Shown: positions 49,534 to 59,248, numbered from the stretch's first letter. The stretch is 64,000 bases of DNA from Candidatus Didemnitutus sp. (GCA_019634575.1 JAHCAY010000002.1:1-64000), one strand, 5' to 3'. Made by a program: numbers and translations. The notes: generated from the sequence alone by a model not told the origin.

Positions 49534-51158
49534 TGCGGGGCTTCGCTCATCGGCTTGATCTTGATCGGTGGAGTGAAGGCAGGTGGCTTCGGCCGCGTCC
49601 CTGGTTTCTCACGCACGGGCTTGCGGCCCTCGATCTTGGCGCGGAGCGTCTCGGCGGCCTCGCCGCTCCAGGAGTCGGGCGCGAGATCGGGCAGCTGATC
49701 GAGCAACTGCAACGCCTCGGCGTCCTTCCCCAAGTGGTGGCGCGCACAGGCGAGCGCCACCAGTGTCCGATCCCGCGCCTTCAACTGGCCGAAGCGGCGC
49801 TGCACAGTGTTCAGGTTCGCCACGACCGGCTCCGGCGCGCTGGCCTCGATCCACGCGAGCATTTCGTAGGCGCGCGATTGCTCCGGCGTCGCCGCGATGG
49901 ACCGCAGGAGGCAGCTGCGCAGCTCCTCCCCGAGTTCCGCCGGCATGCGGTAATAGGGATCGAAACGCGCGAACAGCTGTCGCGTGCGATGCTCTACGTA
50001 TTCCTGCGCCACGGCGGGATTCGGTGTCTCGGCCGCCAACGCCTTCTGCCAGCGTTCCTGCATCGCCACCATGTCGCCTTTGTAGCGCGCGAGCGTGCCG
50101 AGGACTTCGCTGGCGCGGGTATCTCCTGCGCCGGCCGCTTCGAGCAACGCAAACTCCGCCCGCGGGTCCTGCCGCGTGCGCACCAGCACCTCGGCGAGAC
50201 GCAGGCGCATCGTCGCCGGCGGCACGTCTTCGACCGTGTAGGTTTTCGCCTCGGGCACCGGCGGCGGCGGCGCACTGCGCGCCTGATAGCGGCCGGCGGA
50301 CGCATAGGAATTCAGCTCCTTGGTCAGACGGGCGAGATCCCAGCCGAGGAGCTGCCGGCTCGCCTCTCGCAGCAACGCGGGATTGTCGTGCACCTCGGGC
50401 GAGCGAGCGACGGCGAGGAAGCGCAGGCGGTTTTCCAACGGAATGTCGACGGCGCCGAAATGGCAGAAATGCACCAACAGCCACGACTGCGCATAGAAGA
50501 TGCCGGTGTGGTCGTTGCCGCGATAGAGCGCCGATTCGCGACCGGTGGCGACGAGTTGCTCGAGCGGCATGAGTTTCTCCTGCTGCAAGGCCCGCAACCG
50601 GCCGAGCGGCGGGCGACCGAACATCAGCTTCCCGCGCTCAACCGCAACGGTGGAATAGAGCTCGGCCATGCCCTCGTTGAACCAGACGGGCGGATTCTCC
50701 TCCGCCACGCGAAAGAGGTGGTGCACGAACTCATGCCGGACGACCAAAGGAGAGCTCGCTTCGTTGTCGGACGGCGTGAGCAGGATCGTGGTGCGGTCGG
50801 CTTGCGGCAGATGCAGTCCGCGCAGGCGATTCTCGCGATTCACCGTCGTGGGCAGACATGCCTGAAAATCGCTTTCGTCGGCGAAGAGAAAAACTGTCAC
50901 AGGAATCGGGCGATGCTCGCGCAAGCGGGCCTGCTCGAGAAAAAACGCGCGGAGCAATTCGAGGTCGCCCAGCGTGTCGACGGCGCGCCAGCCGCTGTCA
51001 TTGGTGTAGAGCTCGAAATGCGGCGAACGATGAAGCCGCCAGCGCGATTTCCCGCCCGGGAAGCCACTGTCGGCCGCCGCGGCCGGCTGCGACGATGCGA
51101 TGAGGAGCGCCGCCATTCCGAACAGCACGCCGCGAAGACAGGAACGTAGATTACCCAT
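49530..51158 (-). CDS. Secreted TPR protein with gluzincin-like domain (copy 1)
   Basis: 542 residues from MGNLRSCLRG; the frame extends to 51212 but this start gives a clean signal peptide (VLFGMAALLIASSQPAAAA). The zinc motif HEFVHH with the third ligand in PPVWFNEGMAELYS places it with the peptidase MA-like group. A Pro-rich hinge near 255 (SAPPPPVPEAK) leads to TPR-like helices. It resembles the downstream gene in order of domains and in motifs such as YAQSWLLVHF versus YARSWLMSHY, so the two arose by duplication. Confidence 0.82.
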   Translation of the reverse strand: MGNLRSCLRGVLFGMAALLIASSQPAAAADSGFPGGKSRWRLHRSPHFELYTNDSGWRAVDTLGDLELLRAFFLEQARLREHRPIPVTVFLFADESDFQACLPTTVNRENRLRGLHLPQADRTTILLTPSDNEASSPLVVRHEFVHHLFRVAEENPPVWFNEGMAELYSTVAVERGKLMFGRPPLGRLRALQQEKLMPLEQLVATGRESALYRGNDHTGIFYAQSWLLVHFCHFGAVDIPLENRLRFLAVARSPEVHDNPALLREASRQLLGWDLARLTKELNSYASAGRYQARSAPPPPVPEAKTYTVEDVPPATMRLRLAEVLVRTRQDPRAEFALLEAAGAGDTRASEVLGTLARYKGDMVAMQERWQKALAAETPNPAVAQEYVEHRTRQLFARFDPYYRMPAELGEELRSCLLRSIAATPEQSRAYEMLAWIEASAPEPVVANLNTVQRRFGQLKARDRTLVALACARHHLGKDAEALQLLDQLPDLAPDSWSGEAAETLRAKIEGRKPVREKPGTRPKPPAFTPPIKIKPMSEAPQ

Positions 51159-51206
51159 TGAGATCGGCCCGCGGCGGCACAATGGCGTGCGCAGCAAAAG
51201 ACCAGC

Positions 51207-51239
51207 AAACAAAAAGCCCGGCGCGGTGAAGCGCCGGGC
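51207..51239 (-). terminator. Intrinsic terminator of alanine dehydrogenase gene
   Basis: GCCCGGCGC-TTCACC-GCGCCGGGC followed by TTTTTGTTTG when read on the minus strand, 45 bases after the stop codon. Confidence 0.88.
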
Positions 51240-51283
51240 GGGAAGCGGGACAAGGTCGGGCGCGCCGGAGCGGCGCGGCGAGC

Positions 51284-52378
51284 TCAGGCTTGGTCGAAGC
51301 CGACGGCCTTCGCGACTTCGTCGTAGACGATGCGACCGCCGCGGGTGTTCACGCCCTTGGCGAGGCCCTTGTGCTCGTTCAGGGCGCGCTCGACGCCCTT
51401 CTGGACGATCATCGCGACGTAGGGCTCGGTGGCCTGCGTGAGACCCAGCGTCGAGGTGCGGCCGACGAGCGCCGGCATGTTCGGCACGGCGTAGTGGTTG
51501 ACGCCGAATTCCTGGTAGGTCGGCTTCTCGTGCGAGGTGTATTTGATCCCCTCGATGCAGCCGCCTTGGTCGATCGCGATGTCGACGATGACGGAGCCCG
51601 GGCGCATGTTTTTCACCATCTTCTTCATCACGACGGTGGGCGCCTTGGCCGCGGGAATGAGCACCGCGCCGACGACGAGATCGGCCGAGGCGACCTCGGC
51701 CTCGACGTTGGCGGGATTCGAAACGAGCGTGACGACTTTGCCGCGGTATTCCTGGTCGATGATCTCGAGCTTGCGCGTGTCGAGGTCGAGCACGGTCACA
51801 CGGGCGCCCATGCCGGCGGCCATGCGGACGGCGTGCGCGCCGGAGTTGCCCGCGCCGACCACGACCACGTGACCGGGCATCGTGCCGGGGATGCCGCCGA
51901 GCAGCACGCCCGAGCCGCCGACCTGCGACTGGAGGAAATACGCGCCGACCTGGATCGAGAGGCGGCCGGCGATGTGCGACATCGGCTTGAGCAACGGGAA
52001 TTGCCCATCGCTGCTCTCGACCGTCTCGTAGGCGATGCCGAGGATGCCCTTTTTGCAGAGCTGCTTCGCGAGTGAGGCACCGGCGGCGAGGTGCAGGTAG
52101 GTGAAGATCGTCTGGCCCTGCTGCATGAGGTCGAACTCGGCCTCGAGCGGCTCCTTCACCTTGAGAATCATGTCGGCGCTCTTCCAGACCTTGGCCGCGG
52201 AAGTCGCGAAGGTCGCGCCCGCGGCCTTGTATTCATCGTCGGTGAAACCGGCCGTCAGGCCCGCGTTCTTTTCCATGATGACCTTGGCGCCGAGCGTGGT
52301 GACGCGGCGGCAAAGGCTGGGGGTCATGGAAACACGTTTCTCACCGATCTTAATTTCTTTGGGGACACCGATAATCAT
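51284..52378 (-). CDS. ald: Alanine dehydrogenase
   Basis: 364 residues from MIIGVPKEIKIGEKRVSM; the frame is open upstream but the family start is exact here. The N-terminal substrate domain has VKEPLEAEF and YLHLAAG, the NAD domain VVVGAGNSGAHAVRMAAGMGA and the C-terminal PNMPALVGRTST. It interconverts L-alanine and pyruvate with NAD+ and ammonia in the cytoplasm. Length is normal. It is divergent from the dihydrofolate reductase gene and has its own terminator. Confidence 0.95.
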   Translation of the reverse strand: MIIGVPKEIKIGEKRVSMTPSLCRRVTTLGAKVIMEKNAGLTAGFTDDEYKAAGATFATSAAKVWKSADMILKVKEPLEAEFDLMQQGQTIFTYLHLAAGASLAKQLCKKGILGIAYETVESSDGQFPLLKPMSHIAGRLSIQVGAYFLQSQVGGSGVLLGGIPGTMPGHVVVVGAGNSGAHAVRMAAGMGARVTVLDLDTRKLEIIDQEYRGKVVTLVSNPANVEAEVASADLVVGAVLIPAAKAPTVVMKKMVKNMRPGSVIVDIAIDQGGCIEGIKYTSHEKPTYQEFGVNHYAVPNMPALVGRTSTLGLTQATEPYVAMIVQKGVERALNEHKGLAKGVNTRGGRIVYDEVAKAVGFDQA

Positions 52379-52529
52379 GCGGACCGGGATACCGCGCGCC
52401 TCCGCCAAGACAAGAGCGCAACCGGCATCTGGGCCGGTAGTGGGGGGGCTTTCCCCCGTCCAACACCGCCTAATCCCCGAGGGAAAGCGCTTGCGGCCGA
52501 GCGACTGCGGGCGGTTAGTTCCCGCCCGC

Positions 52530-53021
52530 ATGCCAAAGCCGATCAATCTCATCGTCGCCTGCGCGGCCAACCGCGTGATCGGTCGCCAACGCCGGCTGCC
52601 TTTCGACATTCCGGAGGACAAGGCGTGGTTCCACGAAAAGACCGCGGGCACGACGGTGGTTCTCGGGCGGATTTGCTACGAAACCTGGCCGCGCGTGCGA
52701 CAGGATGGCCGCGTGCCGGTCGTGATCACGTCGGATACCGCCCTCGCCCGCCCCGGCATCCACGTCGCCTCTGATGTGACCGCGGCGCTGGCCATCGCCC
52801 AATCGCTGCCCGGCGAAATCATGGTGTGCGGCGGCCAGCGCATCTACGAGGAGACGTTGCCGATCTGCGACCGGTTGCTCCTCACGCTCGTGCACGCCGA
52901 CGTGCCGGGTGACACGTTTTTCCCCGAGTGGCGCCACCTCGCGTGGCGCGAGACGTGGCGCAAGGAAAGCGCGGACGCGAACTACCGCTACACGTTCAGC
53001 GTCCTCGAACGTGCGCGTTAG
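52530..53021 (+). CDS. folA: Dihydrofolate reductase
   Basis: 163 residues. INLIVACAANRVIGRQRRLPF, with the Asp of the folate site in FDIPEDKAWFHEKT, VVLGRICYETWP, and VCGGQRIYEETLP follow the family order. The enzyme makes tetrahydrofolate with NADPH. The usual LPW near the Met20 loop reads LPF here. No thyA is adjacent. Its stop overlaps by 4 bases the 3' end of the convergent DUF2892 gene. Confidence 0.92.
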   Translation: MPKPINLIVACAANRVIGRQRRLPFDIPEDKAWFHEKTAGTTVVLGRICYETWPRVRQDGRVPVVITSDTALARPGIHVASDVTAALAIAQSLPGEIMVCGGQRIYEETLPICDRLLLTLVHADVPGDTFFPEWRHLAWRETWRKESADANYRYTFSVLERAR

Positions 53022-53218
53022 TTGGCGACGTGGTTATCCGGCGCCGTGGTGTCGATGTGGAACAGGCAGTAGGCCGGGCAGAACGCGACCGCCGCGGTAA
53101 TCAACGGCAGCAGGGCGACGAAGCCCCACTTGTTGCCCGTATGCACTCCCCAGATGACGATCAACCAGCCGAGCACGTAGCGAATTCCTGCATCGTAGGA
53201 GCCGACATTGTGTTTCAT
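53018..53218 (-). CDS. DUF2892 (YgaP-like) membrane protein
   Basis: 66 residues: NVGSYDAGIRYVLGWLIVIWGV and a second helix VALLPLITAAVAFCPAYCLF form the two-helix hairpin of the DUF2892 family, ending in the CPAYCLFHIDT motif with two Cys. In some proteins this domain is attached to a rhodanese; here it stands alone. A perfect AAGGAGGT ribosome site lies four bases before the start. Confidence 0.85.
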   Translation of the reverse strand: MKHNVGSYDAGIRYVLGWLIVIWGVHTGNKWGFVALLPLITAAVAFCPAYCLFHIDTTAPDNHVAN

Positions 53219-53316
53219 GGGACCTCCTTGGTTGGCCCAACTCTAGCCGACACCCGCGCGGAGGTCTGCGCATCCGTTGTCGAAAGGCCGGCCGATCCCC
53301 TCGGCGCGCGCCGGCT

Positions 53317-53859
53317 TCAACCGTGGCGCGGACCGCCAGAGCGCGCCGCGTGCGCCCAGGCGACCTCGATGTATTTCAGCGCCCACTTCTTGATGCTGCT
53401 GCGTTCCTCGGGCGTGAGCGCGCGCACGACTTTGGCGGGAGAACCGAGGATCATCGATCCGGGCGGCGCCTCGAATCGTTGCGTGACCAGCGCGTTGGCG
53501 CCGACGATGCATTGGTCGCCGATCTTCGCGCCGTCGAGAATGGTCGCGCCCATGCCGATCAGGCATTCGTCGCCGATTTCGCAGGCGTGGACGATGGCGC
53601 TGTGACCGACCGTGGTATGGCGGCCGATCTTCACGCCGAAATTGTCGGCAAGATGAACCATGGTGAGATCCTGGATGTTGCTCCCCTCACCCACTTCGAT
53701 CGAATTGATATCACCGCGCAGAACGCAGCCATACCAGACGCTGCTGTTCGCACCGAGTGTCACGGCGCCGAGGATCGTCGCGGTCGGCGCGACGAACGCG
53801 GCCGACGAGACGGCGGGAGTTTGGCCGAGGAATTTCGCGAGGCGTTCGTGCACGTCCAT
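53317..53859 (-). CDS. Gamma-carbonic anhydrase family protein
   Basis: 180 residues. Left-handed beta-helix hexapeptides run from about 22 to 140 (APTATILGAVTLGANSSV and similar). The metal His residues are in MVHLAD and VGHSAIVHACEIG. A C-terminal helix packs on the coil. Such proteins (YrdA/PaaY/Cam type) are trimeric Zn/Fe enzymes, with carbonic anhydrase or thioesterase-like activity in different members; which applies here is open. It is monocistronic. Confidence 0.92.
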   Translation of the reverse strand: MDVHERLAKFLGQTPAVSSAAFVAPTATILGAVTLGANSSVWYGCVLRGDINSIEVGEGSNIQDLTMVHLADNFGVKIGRHTTVGHSAIVHACEIGDECLIGMGATILDGAKIGDQCIVGANALVTQRFEAPPGSMILGSPAKVVRALTPEERSSIKKWALKYIEVAWAHAARSGGPRHG

Positions 53860-53912
53860 GAAGCCACACTTGCGGCGCTGGCCCTCGCCGCCAAGTGCAG
53901 AGCGTCAGGGCG

Positions 53913-54041
53913 TCACTTGGCCGGGCGCTCGGTCCGGCCTCCACCCAGCCAGACCGCGAGTCCGAGCAGGCAGGTGAAGCCCACCGCGACGGCCGACACG
54001 AGCGCGCCGACGGCGAGGACAATTTCGATGACATAGTTCAT
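53913..54041 (-). CDS. 42-residue single-helix membrane peptide
   Basis: MNYVIEIVLAVGALVSAVAVGF begins a 42-residue frame with one or two short helices and the tail GGGRTERPAK. No clear ribosome site precedes it. The frame has family-like features of small membrane proteins, but could also be chance in this GC-rich DNA. Confidence 0.35.
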   Translation of the reverse strand: MNYVIEIVLAVGALVSAVAVGFTCLLGLAVWLGGGRTERPAK

Positions 54042-54176
54042 GGCGGGGGAATGTCGGGCTTGACGCACGAACGATGCCCATAGTTTCAGTGGACACGCAA
54101 AAGTCACGGGCCCACCAGTCCCCACGCGGGGGATTCACCCAGTGTTTACAGGCCAGCGCCCTACGGCGCGGCGGGC

Positions 54177-55436
54177 TCAGATCACGATGCCGGCCAAGGT
54201 CGCGGAGAGATACGACGCGAGCGTGCCGCAGAGCAGCGCCTTCAGGCCGAGCTTGGCGAGATCGGCGCGGCGCTCGGGCGCGAGGGCTCCGATGCCGCCG
54301 ATCTGCATGCCCACGCTGCTGAAGTTGGCGAAACCGCAGATGGCGATGCTCAGGATCAGCAGGCCCTTGTCGGTGACGATCGGCACGCTGTGGTTGGTGA
54401 GATTCTGGAAGGCGACGAATTCGTTGATCGTGAGTTTCTGACCGAGGAGGGTCGCGACGCTGTTCACGTCCTGCGACGGCACGCCCATCGCCCACGCCAT
54501 CGGGTAGAACAGTTTTCCGAAGATCCAGTTGAGCGTGAGGTTGAAGTTCGGGCTGAAGATGTGGCCGATCGAGGTGAGGATCCAGTCGAGGCATGCGATG
54601 ACGGCGATGAAGCCGATGAGCATCGCGATGACGTTCATGGCGATCTTGAAGCCGTCGCCGGCACCGTGGGAGATCGCGTCGATGACGTTGGAATACTCGC
54701 TCTTCACCTCGAGCTTCACCGTGCCCATGGTCTGGCTTTCCTGCGTTTCGGGGAAAACGATCTTGGAGATCACGAGCGCGCCGGGCGCGGCCATGAGCGA
54801 CGCGGTGATGAGCTTCGGAGCGAGGTCCATGCCCGCGGCCGCGCCCATGTTGGCGTAGACGACAAGGATGCCGCCCGCGATGCAGGCGAGCGAACCGGCC
54901 ATCGAAGCAAGCAGCTCGCTGTTAGTCATGCCGGCGAGATACGGCCGGATCATCACCTGCGCCTCGACCTGGCCGACGAACGCGCTGGCGACGTTGCTCA
55001 GCGACTCCGCGCCGGAGACGCGCATGATGAAATTCATCGCGCGCGCGATGACCGCCACGACGCGCTGCATGATGCCAAAGTGGTAGAGAATCGCCACGAG
55101 CGCACACACGAGGACGATCGTGGCGGTGACGTTGAACGCGAAGACGAAGCCGCCGGCGAAGTAGTTGCCGATCTTGCCGCCCTGGTCGACGGCGATGCCG
55201 CCGTAGACGAATGCCGCGCCCTGCCGCGAAAATTCCTCGAGCTTTCCGATACCATGCCCCAGCAGCTGGAAAAAGCGGCCGACCGGGCCGACTTTGAACA
55301 CGAGCAACGCGATCACGACTTGGAGCGCAATGCCGCTGGCGACGAGCCGGTAATTGATCCGGCGACGATTATTCGAGAAGAGGAACGCGATACCGAGGAT
55401 CAACGCGATTCCGCACAGGCCTTGAAGACGGTCCAT
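54177..55436 (-). CDS. Concentrative nucleoside transporter (NupC/CNT family)
   Basis: 419 residues, about ten membrane segments. GESLS-type motif reads SGAESLSNVASAFVGQVEAQ, followed by ASMAGSLACIAGGILVVYANMG and the second-half VPSQDVNSVATLLGQKLTINEF and CGFANFSSVGMQIGGIGALAPERR; these are the CNT substrate- and ion-binding loops (quoted piecewise). It imports nucleosides with Na+ or H+. The gene is single, starting at MDRLQGLCG. No nucleoside catabolic gene is near. Confidence 0.93.
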   Translation of the reverse strand: MDRLQGLCGIALILGIAFLFSNNRRRINYRLVASGIALQVVIALLVFKVGPVGRFFQLLGHGIGKLEEFSRQGAAFVYGGIAVDQGGKIGNYFAGGFVFAFNVTATIVLVCALVAILYHFGIMQRVVAVIARAMNFIMRVSGAESLSNVASAFVGQVEAQVMIRPYLAGMTNSELLASMAGSLACIAGGILVVYANMGAAAGMDLAPKLITASLMAAPGALVISKIVFPETQESQTMGTVKLEVKSEYSNVIDAISHGAGDGFKIAMNVIAMLIGFIAVIACLDWILTSIGHIFSPNFNLTLNWIFGKLFYPMAWAMGVPSQDVNSVATLLGQKLTINEFVAFQNLTNHSVPIVTDKGLLILSIAICGFANFSSVGMQIGGIGALAPERRADLAKLGLKALLCGTLASYLSATLAGIVI

Positions 55437-55525
55437 GAACGAGCGACGCTGCGGGAAACGCGCGGGAGTTCAACACCGGAGACGCCGGGAGGGTCTGGCG
55501 CGTGCGTGGGCCCGGACCCGCGCAC

Positions 55526-55551
55526 AAAAAAGGGCGCGGCGAACCGCGCCC
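55526..55551 (-). terminator. Intrinsic terminator of the FloA/NfeD operon
   Basis: GGGCGCGG-TTCG-CCGCGCCC followed by TTTTTT on the minus strand, 14 bases after the stop of the gene at 55565. Confidence 0.92.
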
Positions 55552-55564
55552 GAATACGGAGGAC

Positions 55565-56179
55565 TCAGCGCAACGCCACCGGCGGACCGAGCACTTCGCG
55601 CAACACGAAGGCTCGGCGCAAGGCGCCGGTGTGGCGCAGGTCGTCGAGCAACGCACCGCGCGCCGCGACTTTGTCGGCCGTCTGCGTGTCAGCGGTCTGT
55701 TGCTCGAACTCCGTGCGGCGCACGGCGGCGGCCTTCATCAGCTCGAGCTCGCGCATCTTCTCCACCAACGCGGCCTGCTGCTCAAGGATCTCGGCGTGGC
55801 GTTGCTGTTCGAGCCGCGGCGTGGCGGCGCGAGTGGGCTCCGGCGCGCGCTCGACAACGACTTCGCGCACCAGCGGCGGCGGATTGCCGTAGGGATTTTC
55901 GGCCGCGTCGGGGACAGGCGGCGGAGCCGAATGCTGCTCATAGCCGCCCTGACCCATCGCGCGCCGGCGTTCCTCGATCTTGCGCTGGATATCCTCGCGA
56001 ATGCGGCGCGTGCGCTCGGACAGCTCGGGATCCGCAAACGGCTTGTCCGCGGAGTCCGCCGGCGCGGTCGGCTCCTCGTCCTTCTGACCGCGGATCGCCT
56101 TGATGACCTGCGCGATCACGCCCGCGATAATCACGAGCGTCCACGAGTGCTTTACGACCCAGTCGAGGATTTCGTCCAT
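55565..56179 (-). CDS. Membrane-anchored coiled-coil protein next to floA
   Basis: 204 residues. One N-terminal helix (WVVKHSWTLVIIAGVIAQVI) is followed by a charged linker, a Pro-rich middle (APPPVPDAAENPYGNPPPL) and a coiled-coil (LEQQRHAEILEQQAALVEKMRELELMKAAAV in part) to the C-terminus. The family is not recognised. It lies 21 bases after floA and shares its terminator, so it is probably the fourth member of the FloA/NfeD membrane-microdomain operon. Confidence 0.7.
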   Translation of the reverse strand: MDEILDWVVKHSWTLVIIAGVIAQVIKAIRGQKDEEPTAPADSADKPFADPELSERTRRIREDIQRKIEERRRAMGQGGYEQHSAPPPVPDAAENPYGNPPPLVREVVVERAPEPTRAATPRLEQQRHAEILEQQAALVEKMRELELMKAAAVRRTEFEQQTADTQTADKVAARGALLDDLRHTGALRRAFVLREVLGPPVALR

Positions 56180-56200
56180 GGGAGCGAACGGCGCGGCGGC

Positions 56201-57205
56201 TTACTTCTTGCCTTCGGGATGAGCGATGGACCCGCGCATGGCGGTGTCGGCCTGCACGTTTTCCATCTTGTAGTAATCCATGACGCCGAGCTTGCCGGCG
56301 CGGAATGCCTCGGACATCGCAAGCGGCACCTGGGCCTGCGCCTCAACGACCTTGGCCTGCATTTCCTGCACGCGGGCCTTCATTTCCTGTTCGAGCGCGA
56401 CGGCGGCGGCGCGGCGGATTTCCGCCTGGGCCTGCGCCATGTTCTTGTTCGCCTCGGCCTGCGCTTCCTGGAGCTTGGCGCCGACGTTCTCGCCGACGTC
56501 CACGTCCGCGATGTCGATCGAGAGAATTTCGAATGCCGAGCCGACGTCGAGGCCGCGCGCGAGCACGGTCTTGGAAATGCTGTCCGGCGACTCGAGGACG
56601 GTCTTGTAGCTCTCGGCCGAGCCGATGGTCGTGACAATGCCTTCGCCGACGCGGGCAATGATCGTCTCTTCCTTCGCGCCGCCGACGAAGCGGTCGAGGT
56701 GCGTGCGCACGGTGACGCGCGCCTTCACCTTCACTTGGATGCCATCCTTCGCCACGCCGTCGATCGTCGTGCGGCCCTGGTCGGGATTCGGGCAGTCGAT
56801 GACCTTCGGATCGACGGAAGTGCGCACGGCCTCGATGACGCTCTTGCCCGAGCCCTTCGTGGCGAGGTCGATGGCGCAGGCGCGATCCCAATCGAGCGCG
56901 ATGCCCGCCTTCTCGGCGGCGACGAGCGCCTGCACGGTCGGGACGACGTTGCCGCCCGCGAGGTAGTGCGCGGCGATCTTGTCGGTCGAGACTTCGATGC
57001 CGGCCTTCACTGCGGTGATGCGCGCCTCGACGACGAGGCTGTAAGGCACGCCGCCGAGACGCATGCCGAGAAGATTCAGCACGCTGACCGGTGCGCCGTT
57101 CAGGCGGGCTTTCAGCCAGACGCCGATGAACGAAATGAAGACGCCCACGACAATGAGGACGACGACGATGATGGGGATGAGGAATATGAGGGGAATCGAG
57201 CTCAT
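56201..57205 (-). CDS. floA: Flotillin-like protein FloA
   Basis: 334 residues. An N-terminal membrane hairpin (about 4-30) is followed by an SPFH-type domain with ISTD-like [39 protein letters not shown] and the Ala/Glu-rich coiled coil ([20 protein letters not shown]) near 245-300. This is the FloA/YqfA family, which organises membrane microdomains together with NfeD proteins. The two genes upstream encode NfeD-type partners. Length and order match the Bacillus yqeZ-yqfA-like arrangement. Confidence 0.93.
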   Translation of the reverse strand: MSSIPLIFLIPIIVVVLIVVGVFISFIGVWLKARLNGAPVSVLNLLGMRLGGVPYSLVVEARITAVKAGIEVSTDKIAAHYLAGGNVVPTVQALVAAEKAGIALDWDRACAIDLATKGSGKSVIEAVRTSVDPKVIDCPNPDQGRTTIDGVAKDGIQVKVKARVTVRTHLDRFVGGAKEETIIARVGEGIVTTIGSAESYKTVLESPDSISKTVLARGLDVGSAFEILSIDIADVDVGENVGAKLQEAQAEANKNMAQAQAEIRRAAAVALEQEMKARVQEMQAKVVEAQAQVPLAMSEAFRAGKLGVMDYYKMENVQADTAMRGSIAHPEGKK

Positions 57206-57214
57206 GGGTTAAAT

Positions 57215-57682
57215 TCAGGATTGGGTGACGATGATGCGGAAATTGTCGACGCCGACGACGCGCAGCGCCGCGCCTTTCGCGACGTGGCCCGAACGGCTGA
57301 ACGCCTCGTAGCGGCGCCCGTCGATTTCGACATAGCCGCTCGGCGCGAGCGTGGTGAGCGCGAGCGCATCGCGGCCGACGACGGCTTCGGCCACGGCCGG
57401 CGGCGGCTGACTGGTGGCGCTGACGGTGGATTGCACCACCATGCGTTTGCCGAATGCGGTTTTCGGCAGCACGACGAGCTCGAGATAGAGCATCGCGCCG
57501 ACCAGAGCCAGCGCACCGAAGCTCGCCATCAAGCCGCCGTTGAAGCCAAATTCGCGAAACGACAGCAGGCTGCCCGCCGCGAGCGCCAGGCCGCCGATGA
57601 TGCCCGCCACCGCACCCGGCAGGAAAATTTCCGCCGTGAGCAAAAGCGCGCCGACGACAAACAACAGGATGATCGCGTTCAT
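57215..57682 (-). CDS. NfeD-like short membrane protein
   Basis: 155 residues from MNAIILLFVVGALLLTAE. Three to four membrane helices in the first 75 residues are followed by a C-terminal OB-fold (VVGRDALALTTLAPSGYVEIDGRRYEAFS). This is the short NfeD form that pairs with flotillins. It overlaps the long NfeD gene by 4 bases (ATGA) and precedes floA by nine. It resembles the C-terminal half of the long copy. Confidence 0.88.
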   Translation of the reverse strand: MNAIILLFVVGALLLTAEIFLPGAVAGIIGGLALAAGSLLSFREFGFNGGLMASFGALALVGAMLYLELVVLPKTAFGKRMVVQSTVSATSQPPPAVAEAVVGRDALALTTLAPSGYVEIDGRRYEAFSRSGHVAKGAALRVVGVDNFRIIVTQS

Positions 57683-59100
57683 GCTTTGTCCTCCTCCACC
57701 ACGAGGGCGAAATCGTCCCGCGCCCGCACCACGACGCGTGTGCCAGGCGCGATGCTGCCGAGCGCCGCGCGCGCTTCGTAACGTCGCCCGCCGACTTCGA
57801 TTTGCCCGCCCGGACGCAAGGCCGTCGCGGCAACGCCGCTGGCCCCGATCAAGTCCGAGACGCGTGCGCCGCCGGTCGACGATTGCGCGACCGAGCCCGC
57901 AACAGAGTTCACCGTCAGGCGATCCCAAATCCAGCCCTGCGGGAGGAACCGCAGCAGCGCGACGCCGAAGGCCACGGAGAGCAACACGCCGAGACCAACA
58001 TTCGACAGCGGACGCGCAAACGCCTCGCCCGAAAACTGAATCGGCTCGTTCGGCCACAAATCCGCCATCGACCACACCAGCGCCACGAGCATCAACACGA
58101 GACCCGTCACCGCCGGCAGCGCCACACCCGGGAAAAACAGCACTTCCGCGAGGACGAGCAACAGACCGAGCGTGAACAGCAACACCGGCTCGTGCCCCGA
58201 AAAGCCCGCCACATAGTGGCCGAAGAAAACCACGAGCAGCAGGAGAATGCCCACGCCGGCGAACAGGCCGTGCGACGGCATCTTGAATTCCAGGAACAAG
58301 GCCAGCAGTCCCAAGCCGGTCAGGATCGGCGCGAACGCGGTCAGGTATTGCGCGAGCGATTCCGACCACGTCACGCGAAACTCGCGCACCTCGAAGTTCC
58401 CCGCGCCGAATTTCTTCGTGAGCAACGCCGAGATGTCGTTCGCTATTCCAGCACCGAGCAGCGGTTGCGCCGGTTCGCCGTAGGTCTTCATCGCCTCGCT
58501 CGCGGTCAACGTGAGCAGCTCGCCTTTCGGTTTCAGGACCGCGTCGCCGACCTTCAGCTCGAAATCCTCGTCGATCATGGCGGAGACGACTTGGCCGCGC
58601 AGGCCTTTGCCTTCGGAAATGGAACGCACCTCAGCGCGCAGAAAGCTGACGACCTTCTGCCGCATCGTCTTGTCGATGTCTTTGCCCGAGGAGTCGACCG
58701 GCGCGGCGGCACCGATCTTCCCGCGCGGCGCAAACCAGATTTCCTCCGTCGTCGCGGCGATGAACGCACCGGCGGAGAGCGCCTGATCGTCGACAAACGT
58801 CGCGGTCTTGCCCGGAAATTTGCCGAGCGCCTCCATGATCTCGAGGGTCGAATCGAGCGCACCGCCCGGCGTCTTCATGTCGAGCACGACCAAGTCGGCC
58901 TTCTGCTCGACCGCTTCCTTGAGACCGCGGCGGATGATGTAGAGCGTGGGCTTGGCGATCTCGTCCCGCACGGGAATGACAAAGGCGACGCGCTTGGCCG
59001 GCGCGACCGTCGGCGACGAGGCGGCATCGGCGACGGGATCCGCCGCGAACGACACTCCCACCGCCATGAGGAAAAGAGAGGCAAGACGCCCGAGGTTCAC
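57679..59100 (-). CDS. NfeD family protein with ClpP-class serine protease domain
   Basis: 473 residues from a GTG at VNLGRLASLFLM, which gives a signal peptide ending near VSFAAD. A ClpP/crotonase-like protease domain (about 35-225) has DMKTPGGALDSTLEIM and the probable Ser nucleophile in DQALSAGAFIAA. Four to five membrane helices (about 240-385) and a C-terminal OB-fold (LRPGGQIEVGGRRYEA) complete the long NfeD form, as in the PH1510 type that cleaves stomatin-like partners. It heads the operon with short NfeD, FloA and a coiled-coil protein. Confidence 0.9.
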   Translation of the reverse strand: MNLGRLASLFLMAVGVSFAADPVADAASSPTVAPAKRVAFVIPVRDEIAKPTLYIIRRGLKEAVEQKADLVVLDMKTPGGALDSTLEIMEALGKFPGKTATFVDDQALSAGAFIAATTEEIWFAPRGKIGAAAPVDSSGKDIDKTMRQKVVSFLRAEVRSISEGKGLRGQVVSAMIDEDFELKVGDAVLKPKGELLTLTASEAMKTYGEPAQPLLGAGIANDISALLTKKFGAGNFEVREFRVTWSESLAQYLTAFAPILTGLGLLALFLEFKMPSHGLFAGVGILLLLVVFFGHYVAGFSGHEPVLLFTLGLLLVLAEVLFFPGVALPAVTGLVLMLVALVWSMADLWPNEPIQFSGEAFARPLSNVGLGVLLSVAFGVALLRFLPQGWIWDRLTVNSVAGSVAQSSTGGARVSDLIGASGVAATALRPGGQIEVGGRRYEARAALGSIAPGTRVVVRARDDFALVVEEDKA

Positions 59101-59248
59101 AGCCCGACACGATACCGGAGCGCACAGCCGCTGCAAGCGTCCTCAACTTACAATGCGGCGAAGCGTTTCAAATTTTTCGCATCCGACACGCGCGCGCCGC
59201 GATTTGGGTTGGTGTGTCGCGGCATTTTTCTTTCAAACCAAGCCCAAC

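Noticed and set aside
54119..54132. CCCC-ACGC-GGGG hairpin after the nucleoside transporter gene as terminator
   Set aside because: Short stem and no T tract on the minus strand.
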